NCBI GenBank assembly: GCA_000750105.3 | Contig: JPHH03000041.1 | Coordinates: forward strand, 62,001-126,000 | Length of the DNA: 64,000 nucleotides | Direction of reading: 5' to 3' | Source: Tolypocladium sp. Sup5 PDA-1 | Lineage: Eukaryota > Ascomycota > Sordariomycetes > Hypocreales > Ophiocordycipitaceae | Part shown: one piece after another, positions 21,070-30,619 of the stretch | How positions within the stretch are numbered: the stretch's first letter is position 1 | How the letters are laid out: each line of letters starts with the position of its first letter | Notes under the pieces: model-generated | What the model was told of the DNA's origin: nothing | Seen by the model: the letters and a program-made list of their open reading frames with translations, nothing else | Databases searched by the model: none | Translations under genes and position numbers: made by a program

Positions 21070-24000
21070 ATGTCGTCGTTTTGGCGCAGGCTGACCAGCA
21101 GCAGGTGGGACAGCTCGGATCCTGATCGTGCGCCGCCGCCTTTGCCGCTGAACCCGCAGTCGCCCAGCTTCACGTCGCGCGCGGGCACTTCTAGTGCGAT
21201 TCAGTCCGCCCATGCTGCGCTTAGCGAGCGCGCACGGGAGAGCGCTGCCCTCGTCCCGACCCTGGCGAAGCGCGTCCACGACGGATCCCCCGAGAAGGCA
21301 CTCGTCAAGGGTAACGCTCACCGTCGCATGCAGTCGCTGCAGCCTGGCTCTGTGCGTGATTTGAGCCTCCTGCTCGAGGGCGGCCGCAACGCTCCCGGCT
21401 CCCCTACACGATCGGACCGGCCGTCCACGCCGACGCAAAACTACCTGAGAGAGAGCGCCTTCGAGCCACGGCCACAGGACAGCGCCTCTGAGGCCTCGAC
21501 ACCGATCCCTGGACCGAGCCTGACGCCGATTGTGCGCCCCACGGTCCGTCGACCGCCGCCCCAGAGCATTCTGGGCGAGAACACGCCACCCCAGTCGTCA
21601 ACTATGCTTGCTCTCCAAGCCATGGGCACCCAGCCGCTTGCGAGGGACGCCGACCCTGCCCTCTCGAACATAACCAACGGGGCAGCGGCCAACAAGGGCC
21701 CGCAGAGTGTCGAAGGGCTGTCTGGACAGATTCTTACTCTCACAAGCATCGCCCAGTCTTTGCAAAAAGAGCTGAGCCAGCTTAGCAGGCGAAGCAGAGA
21801 CAATGCCACCGACCTGCTTAGCCTCAAGGAGGCTACCAATACGAGGGACGAGGATATCCGCCGAAGCTTGAGGGACTTGATGGGCAACGTGAGCGACGCA
21901 TCCAGCAGAATATCCTCCCGCGAACACTACGGCGGGCTGTTCCTCGACAATAAGCCTCACTGCACGTCGCCCACCAATTCACGGCCGTTCCAGCTCCCCC
22001 GGATTCCCTCTCCGAAGAGCTTCGCCGATTCGATTGATCGTGGATCCATCAGCACGCCCTCGCTCTCCGGCGCGGATGGACCGGCGTCTTTCGCGCTATT
22101 GGAGAAGATTTGGCGCGGCCTCGGCACCAAGGACGGACATGAATCGCTGGCTGACCTCCTCAACGAACTATCGGAGAAGCTCTCCGGAATGGCAACGGCC
22201 GCCAAGGTCGATGAACTAGCCCAGTTCGTTCGGGAGCAATCAGAAAACGCGATTGTGCCCGATGTCTCTACCCGCGGCAGAAAGCTCAGTGAACAGGGTC
22301 CTCGCGGATTGGATTTGGACTATTGCCAGCCAGCGGGCGGTCCAATGAACCAGCGAGTCGAACGTCTGCTACAGAACGGCGAGTCCCGGAGGTCATCGGC
22401 ACCATTGGCAAGAGGCGCCGACCTTCTGAACGAAGACCTCATCAAAATCATCCGATCCGTCAAGGACAGCGTCTCCCAAGGCGGCGGTTTGACCGCCGAG
22501 GTCAAGGCTCTTGTGCGCGAGCTCCGAGGCGAGGTTCTCGGGATGGGTCGCGAGCTCGGCAAGAGATTGGAGAAGATGGACACCAAAGCCGTCGAAGAAT
22601 CGGACCCTCCCAGCAAGGACGACGTGTCGAGGGTGATTGACGAAGGCCTCGAGCAGATGAAGGAGCAGCTGAATCACGTCCTCCGCGAACATCGACGCCA
22701 ATCTCAGGCCTCGGCATCCTCGCAAAAGACCTTGGTCGATTACCAAGAAATCTACAATGCTATGCGGGCAGCCCTCAGAGACAACGAAGCCTCCCAAGGC
22801 GACATGCCTGACCTGAGCCGAGAGGATGTCATTGAAGCTGTGCGAGATGCCTGGGAGAACTACAAGCCCGAGATTGAGGTCCAGCAGCTTGGCTTGGAGC
22901 GCGAAGAGGTCTTGACCTGCCTCAAAGAGGGAATACAGGAGTACATGCCCCGCGACGAGAGGCCTGCCGGCGCCACCAGAGATGAGGTGTTCAAGGCTGT
23001 TGTGGAGGGCCTGAAGCACTTTGTGCCACCGCAGATGGACACAACCGCGACGGTTTCAAGGGATGAAATCATCGAAGCGGTCCGTGATTGTCTGGAGGAA
23101 TTTGAGTTCCCCGTGGCAGCCTCTGCGATTGGCCATGACATGACGCACAATGACATGGTCCACGCGGTCAAGGAGGGCCTCGAGGGGCTGGATCTTCCTC
23201 GTGGCAATGCCCTCGTTGCCCATTCCGACAACGACGAAGTTGTTTCACGACTCCAGGATATCATGGAATACATGAAACTGGAATTTAGGGGCGTGTCTGA
23301 AGAAGCAAAGGAGAATGTGGCCGCCAACGGACGAGACACGGAGCAGGTCCTCGATGCCACGAAGGATGGCTTGGAAAATCTCCGCATTGCCATCGAGAGC
23401 TATGTCGACCGCGCCACCGGTGCTGCTGGACAGGAGGAGTTCATGGAGAGCCTCTCTAGAAGCATAGAGGAGTTCAAAGAGGAGCTTACGAGGGTTGTTT
23501 CCCAGGCAAATGACAGTTCGCGCGAGCAGGTCCAGACGGAACTGGAAGGCCTGCGCGAGGTTGTCAACTCGTCCATGATCCCCGCATCTCCTCAGGGGGC
23601 CGGCAACAACCAAGAAGTCCTCGAGGCTCTGCACAATGGCCTCAGCAGTCTCAGAACAGAGATCCTTCGGCCTCGCCCAGAAACAAGCGAAATCCTCGAC
23701 GCCCTTCAGGATGGCCTCAACGAACTTCGCGCAGGAATCGACAGAGTGACTAATAAGCCGGTCGATCTGACAGCGAACGATGAGATCCTGGATGCGCTCA
23801 AGTCCGGCCTGGAGTCTGTGAGGTCGGACATTGAGACGCTGCGCGAAGGCAACAATGAGAAGGCAGTTGCAGCTGTAGCAACAGTCAGCCATGATGCGCA
23901 CGAACATGCCATGATTCCGGCGGACATGGTAAAGCAGGACGACATCAAGAACCTGGAGGTCTTGATCACCCAACTTCGAATCAAGGTCGAGGCCATGGAG

Positions 24001-26730
24001 CCAGAGCCAGAGAGCGAAAGCATCCACAAAGAGGACTTGGCTCGCTTGGAGGACATGCTTCGTCATGTGCAAGAGGGTGTCCAAGAGATCTCCTCTCGGG
24101 AACCACCAGCCGCAGCGGCAAGGGAGGAAGAGACTGACGCTCCTACGGCAAACGGCGACGCAGCAACCCGAGACGACGTGGAGGCTATCGAGACGCTTCT
24201 GCGCAACACGAAAGCTCGCCTCGACGATCTTATTGATGGCGAGCAGGCCGTCCGCAAGGAGCATCTTGATGCCGTCGAGACTCTTGTTTTTGAAACTCGC
24301 GAGACCATGGGGTCCATGACCAGCCAACTGGAAACCATTTCTCAGAAGGAGGATCTGACTGCCCTGGAGGCACTCCTTACCCAGCTCACTGTTGGGGTGA
24401 GTGAGATGAAGGAGCATTCCGAGAAAGCCGCAGAGGATGATGACAAAGTCACCAAAACTGACGTCGAAGCCGTCGAAACCGTCGTTCTCGAAATCAAGAC
24501 GGCCCTGGATGGCTTAGCTGGGACCGATTTTGCGGCCATTTCCAACAAGGAGGACATTACCAACTTGGAGACTCTTGTCAAGGAGGCCAAAGAAAAGCTC
24601 GAGGCCTATACCGAGTCGTCTACGCAGGCGCTCTATGACCGACAGGCTGAGATTGTTGGCGTCGCCGACCGTGTGACCGAGGTCAAGACCTTCCTGGAAG
24701 AATTTCAAGAGACTGTCAAGGGCAAGCTAGGAGAAGGATCGACGGGCGTCGAGGCACTCAGCAAGCTTCTCGAGACCATGGGCGAAAAGATTGACAAGAA
24801 CGAGAACGTTGGCCAGGATTTGAAGGAAATGTTCGACACCATGAAGACTCAGTTTGAGGAGTCCAAGGAGGTCGTCGCTGGTGCCCGGCTGGAGTCCGAC
24901 GAGAAGCTGCAAGAGGCCACGGAAAACATCGGAACCAAGATTGACGACAAGATCACGGAGCTCATTGCCAAGTATGACGAGTTCAAGGCGGCCATGGATG
25001 AGAAGAGCGCGACAGGCGAGGCTCGTGATATCGAGACCGAAGCTGCCGTGGTCGGCACCAAGGCCGTGGCCGAAGAGCTGAAGCTTCTGATTGATACACT
25101 GGGATCAACTGTCACGGACTCGCTGGAGAAGATGGAGGAAGCCTCCAAGACCGTCTTCGACAAGGTCGAGGAACTAGCCACTCGTACGGAGGAGAGCCAA
25201 GCCGACGGCAAGACGGAACACCAGCAGACGCGTGACCATATCCAGCACGCGGTCACCATGGTCGAAGGACTGCAAGGAGAAGTCAAGGAGTACCAGCCCC
25301 AGATTCTGGAGGCGGTAAAGGACATTCTCCTGCTTGTCGGCGAGCATTTCGAGCACTCCAAGTCTGCAACCACGGATATCCAGGACAGGATTGTCGAGTC
25401 GAAGCCACCAGAGCAGCAGATGCTTCCCCCTCCCGAGAAGTATGATGACTCGGAAGTACAAGAGAAGCTGAATAGACTGGTGGATCAAAAGTACGACGAC
25501 TCGGAGGTGCGGGAGAAGTTGAGCAGGTTGGTGGAAGAGAGGTACGACGACTCAGAGATTCGACAGAAGCTGGACCGTTTGGTTGAGCAAAAGTACGACG
25601 ACGCCGGCGTGCATGAGAAGCTCGACAAGCTGGTGGACCACAGCACCACTGCGGCGCAGACATTTACCCAGCTGGAGACACTAGATAGGGTGCACCAGTC
25701 CGTGGTCAACACAGCCGCCGAGATCTCTCAGTTCCTCTCCAGCCAGACGCAGCGCATCGAGGACGATCACGAGGACCGGGAGAGGACACTCCAAGACACC
25801 ATGGTGGCTCTCGAGCGCAAGGCCGCCGAGAAGGATCACATGGAGGCGTCGATCCTCAGCCTGAAGGACGAGGAAGAGAGGCTTCGAAACAGTGTCATGA
25901 ATCTCCGTACAGAGCAGGAGAGCCTGATACGACAAAAGACTAGGCTCACCGGAGACGTGTCCTCGCTCGAGACGGCCATGCGCCTGCGGAAGGAGGAGCT
26001 GTCTGACATGGAGCACCGCGCAGAACGCCTGGAGCGCCGCATCATGGAGGGCGTCATGGATCATTCACGGGTCCTCCTCATGAACAAGAGCAGCAAGGAC
26101 CGCGACAACATGAGCCGCAAACGCGTCAAGAAGCCCGCGACGGAGCAGACAGAGGCGTCTAAGCCACGACCGGCTGTCAGCATGGCGCTCTCGGCGAAGC
26201 GCCACCTCGTGCCCCCGGTCCAGAACGGAGCTGCGAGACGTATTGCGTCTCTCAGCCAGATGAGCAACAACATGTCGTCGAACATGGTGAAGCGGAGCCA
26301 GAGCGTGCGGACGCCGGCAGGCGCCAACTCGCTCCGAAAGCGCAGCTGGGGCGGCGGCCTGGCAAAGGGATTCGACGCCGAGGACAAGGAGAATGTCGGC
26401 GTGAGGGAGACGGTGGAGGAGCTCGAAGAGCCGGACACGGCCGCGCCCTCGCCCGATCGAGGCACCGTTGCCAAGGTCGACTTTGCTGGCGAAGACACGA
26501 CTGTGCTTGACTCGACTCTGGACGATGACGGCCACAACGACGCTGACACCCTGCGCCGGAGCAGCATGGGCACGACTGTGATAACATCCAGCACGGATCA
26601 GTACACTGAGTCCGAGGCCGGGTACAGCGAGTACGACGAGGGCAGCGAGTACACGGAGAGCGCCGTCGGGACAGACGTCGGGACAGACGTCGGGGCCGAG
26701 AACGGCCTTGTGCTATATGGACAGGAGTAG
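21070..26730 (+). CDS. giant coiled-coil protein built from internal helical repeats, function unknown
   Basis: One uninterrupted frame of 1,886 residues from the ATG at 21070 (an in-frame ATG at 21037 would add 11). The N-terminal 250 residues are Ser/Pro-rich and disordered. From about residue 550 to 920 a unit like DEILDALKSGLESV recurs about eleven times. From about 955 to 1180 a second unit, K-x-D-[LIV]-x-x-[LIV]-E-x-L, recurs seven times. Four exact-length 17-residue repeats follow at about 1457-1524. A strong coiled coil with ERxxRxxxMxL-type heptads (about 1585-1665) precedes a basic region with KKPAT-type clusters and an acidic C-terminus. Family unknown to me; it could be a cytoskeletal, septal or chromosome-associated scaffold, but nothing in the sequence decides this. 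Confidence 0.9.
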   Translation: MSSFWRRLTSSRWDSSDPDRAPPPLPLNPQSPSFTSRAGTSSAIQSAHAALSERARESAALVPTLAKRVHDGSPEKALVKGNAHRRMQSLQPGSVRDLSLLLEGGRNAPGSPTRSDRPSTPTQNYLRESAFEPRPQDSASEASTPIPGPSLTPIVRPTVRRPPPQSILGENTPPQSSTMLALQAMGTQPLARDADPALSNITNGAAANKGPQSVEGLSGQILTLTSIAQSLQKELSQLSRRSRDNATDLLSLKEATNTRDEDIRRSLRDLMGNVSDASSRISSREHYGGLFLDNKPHCTSPTNSRPFQLPRIPSPKSFADSIDRGSISTPSLSGADGPASFALLEKIWRGLGTKDGHESLADLLNELSEKLSGMATAAKVDELAQFVREQSENAIVPDVSTRGRKLSEQGPRGLDLDYCQPAGGPMNQRVERLLQNGESRRSSAPLARGADLLNEDLIKIIRSVKDSVSQGGGLTAEVKALVRELRGEVLGMGRELGKRLEKMDTKAVEESDPPSKDDVSRVIDEGLEQMKEQLNHVLREHRRQSQASASSQKTLVDYQEIYNAMRAALRDNEASQGDMPDLSREDVIEAVRDAWENYKPEIEVQQLGLEREEVLTCLKEGIQEYMPRDERPAGATRDEVFKAVVEGLKHFVPPQMDTTATVSRDEIIEAVRDCLEEFEFPVAASAIGHDMTHNDMVHAVKEGLEGLDLPRGNALVAHSDNDEVVSRLQDIMEYMKLEFRGVSEEAKENVAANGRDTEQVLDATKDGLENLRIAIESYVDRATGAAGQEEFMESLSRSIEEFKEELTRVVSQANDSSREQVQTELEGLREVVNSSMIPASPQGAGNNQEVLEALHNGLSSLRTEILRPRPETSEILDALQDGLNELRAGIDRVTNKPVDLTANDEILDALKSGLESVRSDIETLREGNNEKAVAAVATVSHDAHEHAMIPADMVKQDDIKNLEVLITQLRIKVEAMEPEPESESIHKEDLARLEDMLRHVQEGVQEISSREPPAAAAREEETDAPTANGDAATRDDVEAIETLLRNTKARLDDLIDGEQAVRKEHLDAVETLVFETRETMGSMTSQLETISQKEDLTALEALLTQLTVGVSEMKEHSEKAAEDDDKVTKTDVEAVETVVLEIKTALDGLAGTDFAAISNKEDITNLETLVKEAKEKLEAYTESSTQALYDRQAEIVGVADRVTEVKTFLEEFQETVKGKLGEGSTGVEALSKLLETMGEKIDKNENVGQDLKEMFDTMKTQFEESKEVVAGARLESDEKLQEATENIGTKIDDKITELIAKYDEFKAAMDEKSATGEARDIETEAAVVGTKAVAEELKLLIDTLGSTVTDSLEKMEEASKTVFDKVEELATRTEESQADGKTEHQQTRDHIQHAVTMVEGLQGEVKEYQPQILEAVKDILLLVGEHFEHSKSATTDIQDRIVESKPPEQQMLPPPEKYDDSEVQEKLNRLVDQKYDDSEVREKLSRLVEERYDDSEIRQKLDRLVEQKYDDAGVHEKLDKLVDHSTTAAQTFTQLETLDRVHQSVVNTAAEISQFLSSQTQRIEDDHEDRERTLQDTMVALERKAAEKDHMEASILSLKDEEERLRNSVMNLRTEQESLIRQKTRLTGDVSSLETAMRLRKEELSDMEHRAERLERRIMEGVMDHSRVLLMNKSSKDRDNMSRKRVKKPATEQTEASKPRPAVSMALSAKRHLVPPVQNGAARRIASLSQMSNNMSSNMVKRSQSVRTPAGANSLRKRSWGGGLAKGFDAEDKENVGVRETVEELEEPDTAAPSPDRGTVAKVDFAGEDTTVLDSTLDDDGHNDADTLRRSSMGTTVITSSTDQYTESEAGYSEYDEGSEYTESAVGTDVGTDVGAENGLVLYGQE
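25438..25641 (+). repeat. four tandem 51-bp repeats coding for KYDDSEVxEKLxRLVxx
   Basis: Four head-to-tail 17-residue units start at 25438, 25489, 25540 and 25591, each opening with [KR]YDD and ending LVDQ, LVEE, LVEQ or LVDH. Protein conservation exceeds third-base conservation between copies, which suggests selection on the protein rather than a very recent duplication. Confidence 0.9.
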
Positions 26731-27167
26731 CGAGGCGTTGTTACTCCTTGATGACTGCTTGTGTTTGATCTTGCCGTGATGTCCACGGACAGGAGGAGGA
26801 GTGGGTGTATGTGTAATATGCGCGTATGGCTTCGGGACGATTGATGTATGGATACAGGACCAAGATTGTATGCAGCCTTGAGCGTTCAGTTGGTTTGGTT
26901 TATTTTTGTATTTTCCTCGAGGATAGGATAGTTATGAGAGACATGATATGATAATTGCTAGGACTGGCTTCCGTTGCTTCTGCATGTGAATTATGCTGCT
27001 TGATGCTCGGATCCGTAGTGGGGACTGGCGGTCCTGTTCCTGGAACCCCGCCACACGACCACCACGGAGACCTCGATCCATCCATCGACCATCCATCCCA
27101 CCTCCACCACGCGTCGCGAGACGTGCCGCTCCCGTCTTCCTGCCGTCCATCCGCACGCACAGCAGCC
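26731..27167. other. intergenic region between coiled-coil gene and DAD3
   Basis: 3' flank of the coiled-coil gene and promoter of DAD3. It contains a CATCCATCGACCATCCATCC-like pyrimidine tract just before DAD3. No gene is seen. Confidence 0.5.
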
Positions 27168-27531
27168 ATGGAGCACAGCACCACGAGCAACCTCCTCTCC
27201 CCGCCGGAGCTCACGCCCCTCGAGCAGGAAGTCCTCGACGAGTACGAGCGGCTGGCCAACAACATGAAGCAGGTCCGTCCTCTAGCTGCGCAGGCAGCAT
27301 ACGCGTAAGAAGAGTGGGTGGGAGCGCTGGCTAACGCGCCTACGGGCGCAAATGCAGCTCGCCGTGGTGCTCGACAACCTCGCGTCCAACCCCTCGACCG
27401 AGATCCTCGACGGGCTGCGCGAGCTCGAGCGCAAGACGAGCCTGGCGTTTACGCTGCTCAAGGCGAGCGTGTACAGCATCGTGCTGCAGCAGGAGATTGA
27501 CTGGGGCGGCGGGGAGAGACAGCAGCGCTGA
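27168..27531 (+). CDS. DAD3: DASH complex subunit Dad3
   Basis: Two exons, 27168-27272 and 27358-27531, give 92 residues. The family blocks LTPLEQEVLDEYERLANNM, SNPSTEILDGLRELERKTS and FTLLKASVYSIVLQQEI are present almost unchanged, and the length is usual for Dad3. The DASH/Dam1 complex forms a ring on spindle microtubules at the outer kinetochore and couples chromosomes to depolymerising ends. The intron has a GTCCGT donor, a CTAAC branch site and CAG acceptor, joining in phase 0. The gene is convergent with the uS5m gene, with 228 bases between stops. Confidence 0.95.
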
Positions 27532-27759
27532 GGGCTGGGATGGAGGAGAAGAATAATGAATAATATCTGGGGAGACGGAGACATGGAAAATTGATACCCA
27601 ACAAGGAAGAACAAACAAAACAACTCCCAAACACACGTCCAGTTTTCGAGTGACACTCTGCACACGCCGCGTCGGGAGATGTACTTTCTCGTCTTTCAAA
27701 TATACAAGTAGTATACACACCACGCCCCATCTCTTCACTTCACCACCTCACAAAATAGT

Positions 27760-29321
27760 CTAGTATACAGCGCCGCCGTAGTACACCTTGCGCACGTCCA
27801 CCATCTTCTTGCCGCGTCCAATGGCAATCTCCTCCGGGTCGGCCTGGTTCATGAGCGCGTCGTACGCCGCCTTGACCGAGTTCATGGGGTTCTTGGACCG
27901 CGGCATGCGCGCCGCCATGTCGTGCAGGCCCGAGGCGCGGCACATTTCGAAGATACGGTGCGGGCAGCGGAGACCGAAGCCTGTAGACACATGTTGGTCA
28001 GTAACTTCATACCCGTAGGAGATTCAAGAAGCAAAGACATACCTGGCGGGCGCGAAAAGAGTTCTACGACAGTGCCCGACACCTTGGCCTTTGCGTTGCC
28101 GTAAATCGTCCGGTTCTCGTACCGCCGGATGGGCTTCATGTTGCGGATCGCCAGCAGCTGCGCCGTCTCGGCCGCCAGGCCCGCCTCGGTCGACTTGGCG
28201 ATGCCGAGGCCCAGCCGGCCATTGCCGTTGCCCGCGATGGCCACCACCGACGTGCTGCGCACCTTGCCCAGACGCGTCTGGTTGGACACCCAGCGCGTGA
28301 CGAGAACCTTGCGGTAGATGGACTGGATTTCCTTGAGCGTCATGCCCGTCAGCCGCTTGATCTCCTGGTAGTGGCCCGCGTCGTCCTGGCCCTCGTCCTC
28401 GGGGTCGACGGCCGACTTGTACAGGCCCTCGACGCCGGGCACCTTGCCCAGCTCCGCCGCCTCGGCAGAGTGCGCCCGGCTGATGCCAGCAGGCCCGTCC
28501 TCGATCAGCTCGAGGTTTGTTGGCTCCACGTCGCTTACGTCGCTCAGCGCGGCCAGCTTGTCAACCTCCTTCTTCCACTCCGCGTCGACCGCCTCGTCGA
28601 GCTTCATGGCCTGCGCCCGCGTCAGCAGGTCCAGCCCCGAGGCGTTGGCGTCCGGCTCCGGCCCGTCCTCCTCGACGAGATACCGCTTCAGCAGCTCGGG
28701 GTCCTTCTCAAGGTCGTTGAACTCGTCCTCGGTGAGGTCTATTAATTCCTGTCCGTTGCTCTCCTTTACCCGCCGCAGCGCGCGGACCATGGCCCGCGTG
28801 AGCTGGTCGCTCGTCTTCTTGTCCGTCAGCTTCGTCATCCTGGCGCCGTAGTTGTCGACCCAGTCGTTGTGGTTCAGCCATTGCGGCTCCTTTGGCGTAG
28901 CCTCGAGGTCGGGCTTGAGGTCGTACCGCGGGTCCAGCACGGTGTAGTCCTCGACGTAGCTCGGCCGGTAGGGGTCATCGCGTAACCGCCCTTGTATGAT
29001 CATGTCGTCTGGGTTGACCGCCTCCTCGCCGGCCTTGAGCGCCTCCAGCTGCTCGGGAGTGTACTTGCCCTTCAGGGCCTCCCGGTCCTCCTTGGAGTAC
29101 TCGGGGAACTTCTCCTGCCGGTACTTGGCCAGCGTGGAGGGGCTCAGCAGGCCCATCTCCTCAGCCTTGACATTTCGAAAGCGTGACCGCCGCTTGGAAC
29201 GGGGCGCTGAGCTGTGGAACTGGTGACATTGGACGGCTGGCGCTGTCGTTCGGGACCGCGTCGAGGCGAGGCACCGGCCGAGGAGGCTGTGCGCCGGGCG
29301 TGCGACGCTCATGACCACCAC
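27760..29321 (-). CDS. MRPS5: mitochondrial small-subunit ribosomal protein uS5m
   Basis: Two exons on the minus strand, 29321-28043 and 27980-27760, give 499 residues. An Arg/Ser/Ala-rich presequence opens the protein. A long charged region specific to filamentous fungi follows, then the S5 double-stranded-RNA-binding fold (about residues 330-385, with TSVVAIAGNGNGRLGLGIAK) and the S5 C-terminal domain (MKPIRRYENRTIYG, SRPPGFGLRCP). uS5m sits near the decoding site of the mitochondrial small subunit. The final exon supplies the tail ending RKVYYGGAVY. An alternative start three codons in (MSVARP) would not change the function. In yeast the orthologue is called MRPS5. Confidence 0.92.
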
Positions 29322-30057
29322 TCGGACAGAGGCCGCGTGTAGTCGGGCAGCCGGATTCGTAGGGGAGTGCGGTCGAAGCTCTGCGTCTGTCGACCAGCCG
29401 CGTCGTGCTCACACGAGCTCGAGATTTTTCTGGACCAAGGACAGTCCCCAATTGAAAGCTCGACCCCGATTGGCACTAGCGCCATCGCAACAGGAGGTGG
29501 GCCGCGGCACGTGCAATCTCACGTGGCTCCTCCAAGGGCCGCATCAGCAAGCAACACCAACGATCTCCTGGATCCTCATCACGTTGCAGCTTCAACCCTA
29601 CGGACTAGTCCCTACGGAGGACACTTTTCTTCAATCTAATTTGCTCCGTGCATGATTTCCGCTGCCGCATCGCGCATGTTGACATGCCATGCAGACGAAT
29701 CATGCGCCGCCAAGATCAGACGACGTTGGCGCATCAATGAAACGTCTCAGGGCAACCTCCTGTGCTGGGGCCCTCATCAGTGGGCCGGCGTGTAGCCGGT
29801 AGCCCGCAGCCCAGACAATCCACTCCCGCCCATCGTGCTCCGTAGCCGCCGTTCCCTTGAATATGTTGTCCTCGTATCCGTACTTGTTCTTGTATTGTAT
29901 TCGTACTTCTAATTCATCTTCAAGCCACTCTATTTCTTGTCTCGTTTGCTCTGACCGCTGGCAAGACCGCCACTGGCGCACACTTACACTACATCTACCT
30001 ACACGGCACCAACCCTTGCCTGGCGTGCAACGGCAGCATCGCAAACCCCATTCCGCA
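29322..30057. other. intergenic region between uS5m and the small membrane protein
   Basis: Divergent promoters of the uS5m gene and the gene at 30058. No plus-strand gene is seen. A minus-strand open frame from about 29960 to 29700 reads smoothly but overlaps the promoter and has no start or family. Confidence 0.45.
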
Positions 30058-30279
30058 ATGGCCAACTTCGACTGGCTCAAGTCCGTCGGCGCCACAAACG
30101 AGGCCGTCGCCGTCCTCAACGACCAGCCCAACCTCTTCGTCAACCTCCTCGTCGTCCTCGTCGGCCTCGGAGTCCAGTGCCTCCTCATCTGGTACATCCA
30201 CTTCGCCACGCTCAAGCCCGAGCAAAGGAAGAAGAAGAAGCCCAAGGACAACGCCAAGGGTGGCCCCGGAAAGAAATAA
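30058..30279 (+). CDS. small single-pass membrane protein, function unknown
   Basis: A 73-residue frame beginning MANFDWLKSVGATNEA. One strong membrane helix lies at about residues 27-48 (LFVNLLVVLVGLGVQCLLIW), followed by a short loop and a very basic tail (RKKKKPKDN, ending GGPGKK). The start has purine at -3 (GCAATGG context). Short cytosolic basic tails after one helix are common in ER or mitochondrial inner-membrane accessory proteins. I do not recognise the family. It is unlikely to be a chance frame given its clean hydrophobic segment and codon use like its neighbours. Confidence 0.7.
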   Translation: MANFDWLKSVGATNEAVAVLNDQPNLFVNLLVVLVGLGVQCLLIWYIHFATLKPEQRKKKKPKDNAKGGPGKK

Positions 30280-30619
30280 ACGGGCAGCTATGCTGTGGCT
30301 CACTCGCGACGCCGACAAAAAGACGACGACACTGGCGAGGCCGCTCGGATTCCCGCTCGGGGCTCATGCATGGACAGTGTGGCAGGAATGTGCACCACGG
30401 CAAGCATTTCTTCTGCGTGTTCTGTGGGGAGGCGAGCTCCTCGTACTATTTTACACGACTTCATTCATTCTCCGGCGTTGAGCATTGATGACACGCCCCT
30501 GGCTTGTATCTGGACCATTCTTGCTGGCAAGCAATGATAAATACACATTTTCGACCCTTTTACCTAATCCCCCTTTACATCTTTCTTCTCATAGAATCAG
30601 ACTCTCCTTTTAGCGAGCC
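30280..30619. other. short convergent intergenic stretch
   Basis: 3' flanks of two convergent genes. Nothing else is visible. Confidence 0.5.

Noticed and set aside
29700..29960. minus-strand frame with plausible protein sequence (EIEWLEDELEVRIQYKNK)
   Set aside because: It overlaps the promoter and leader of the gene at 30058, lacks a sensible start, and its composition follows from a T-rich stretch on the other strand.
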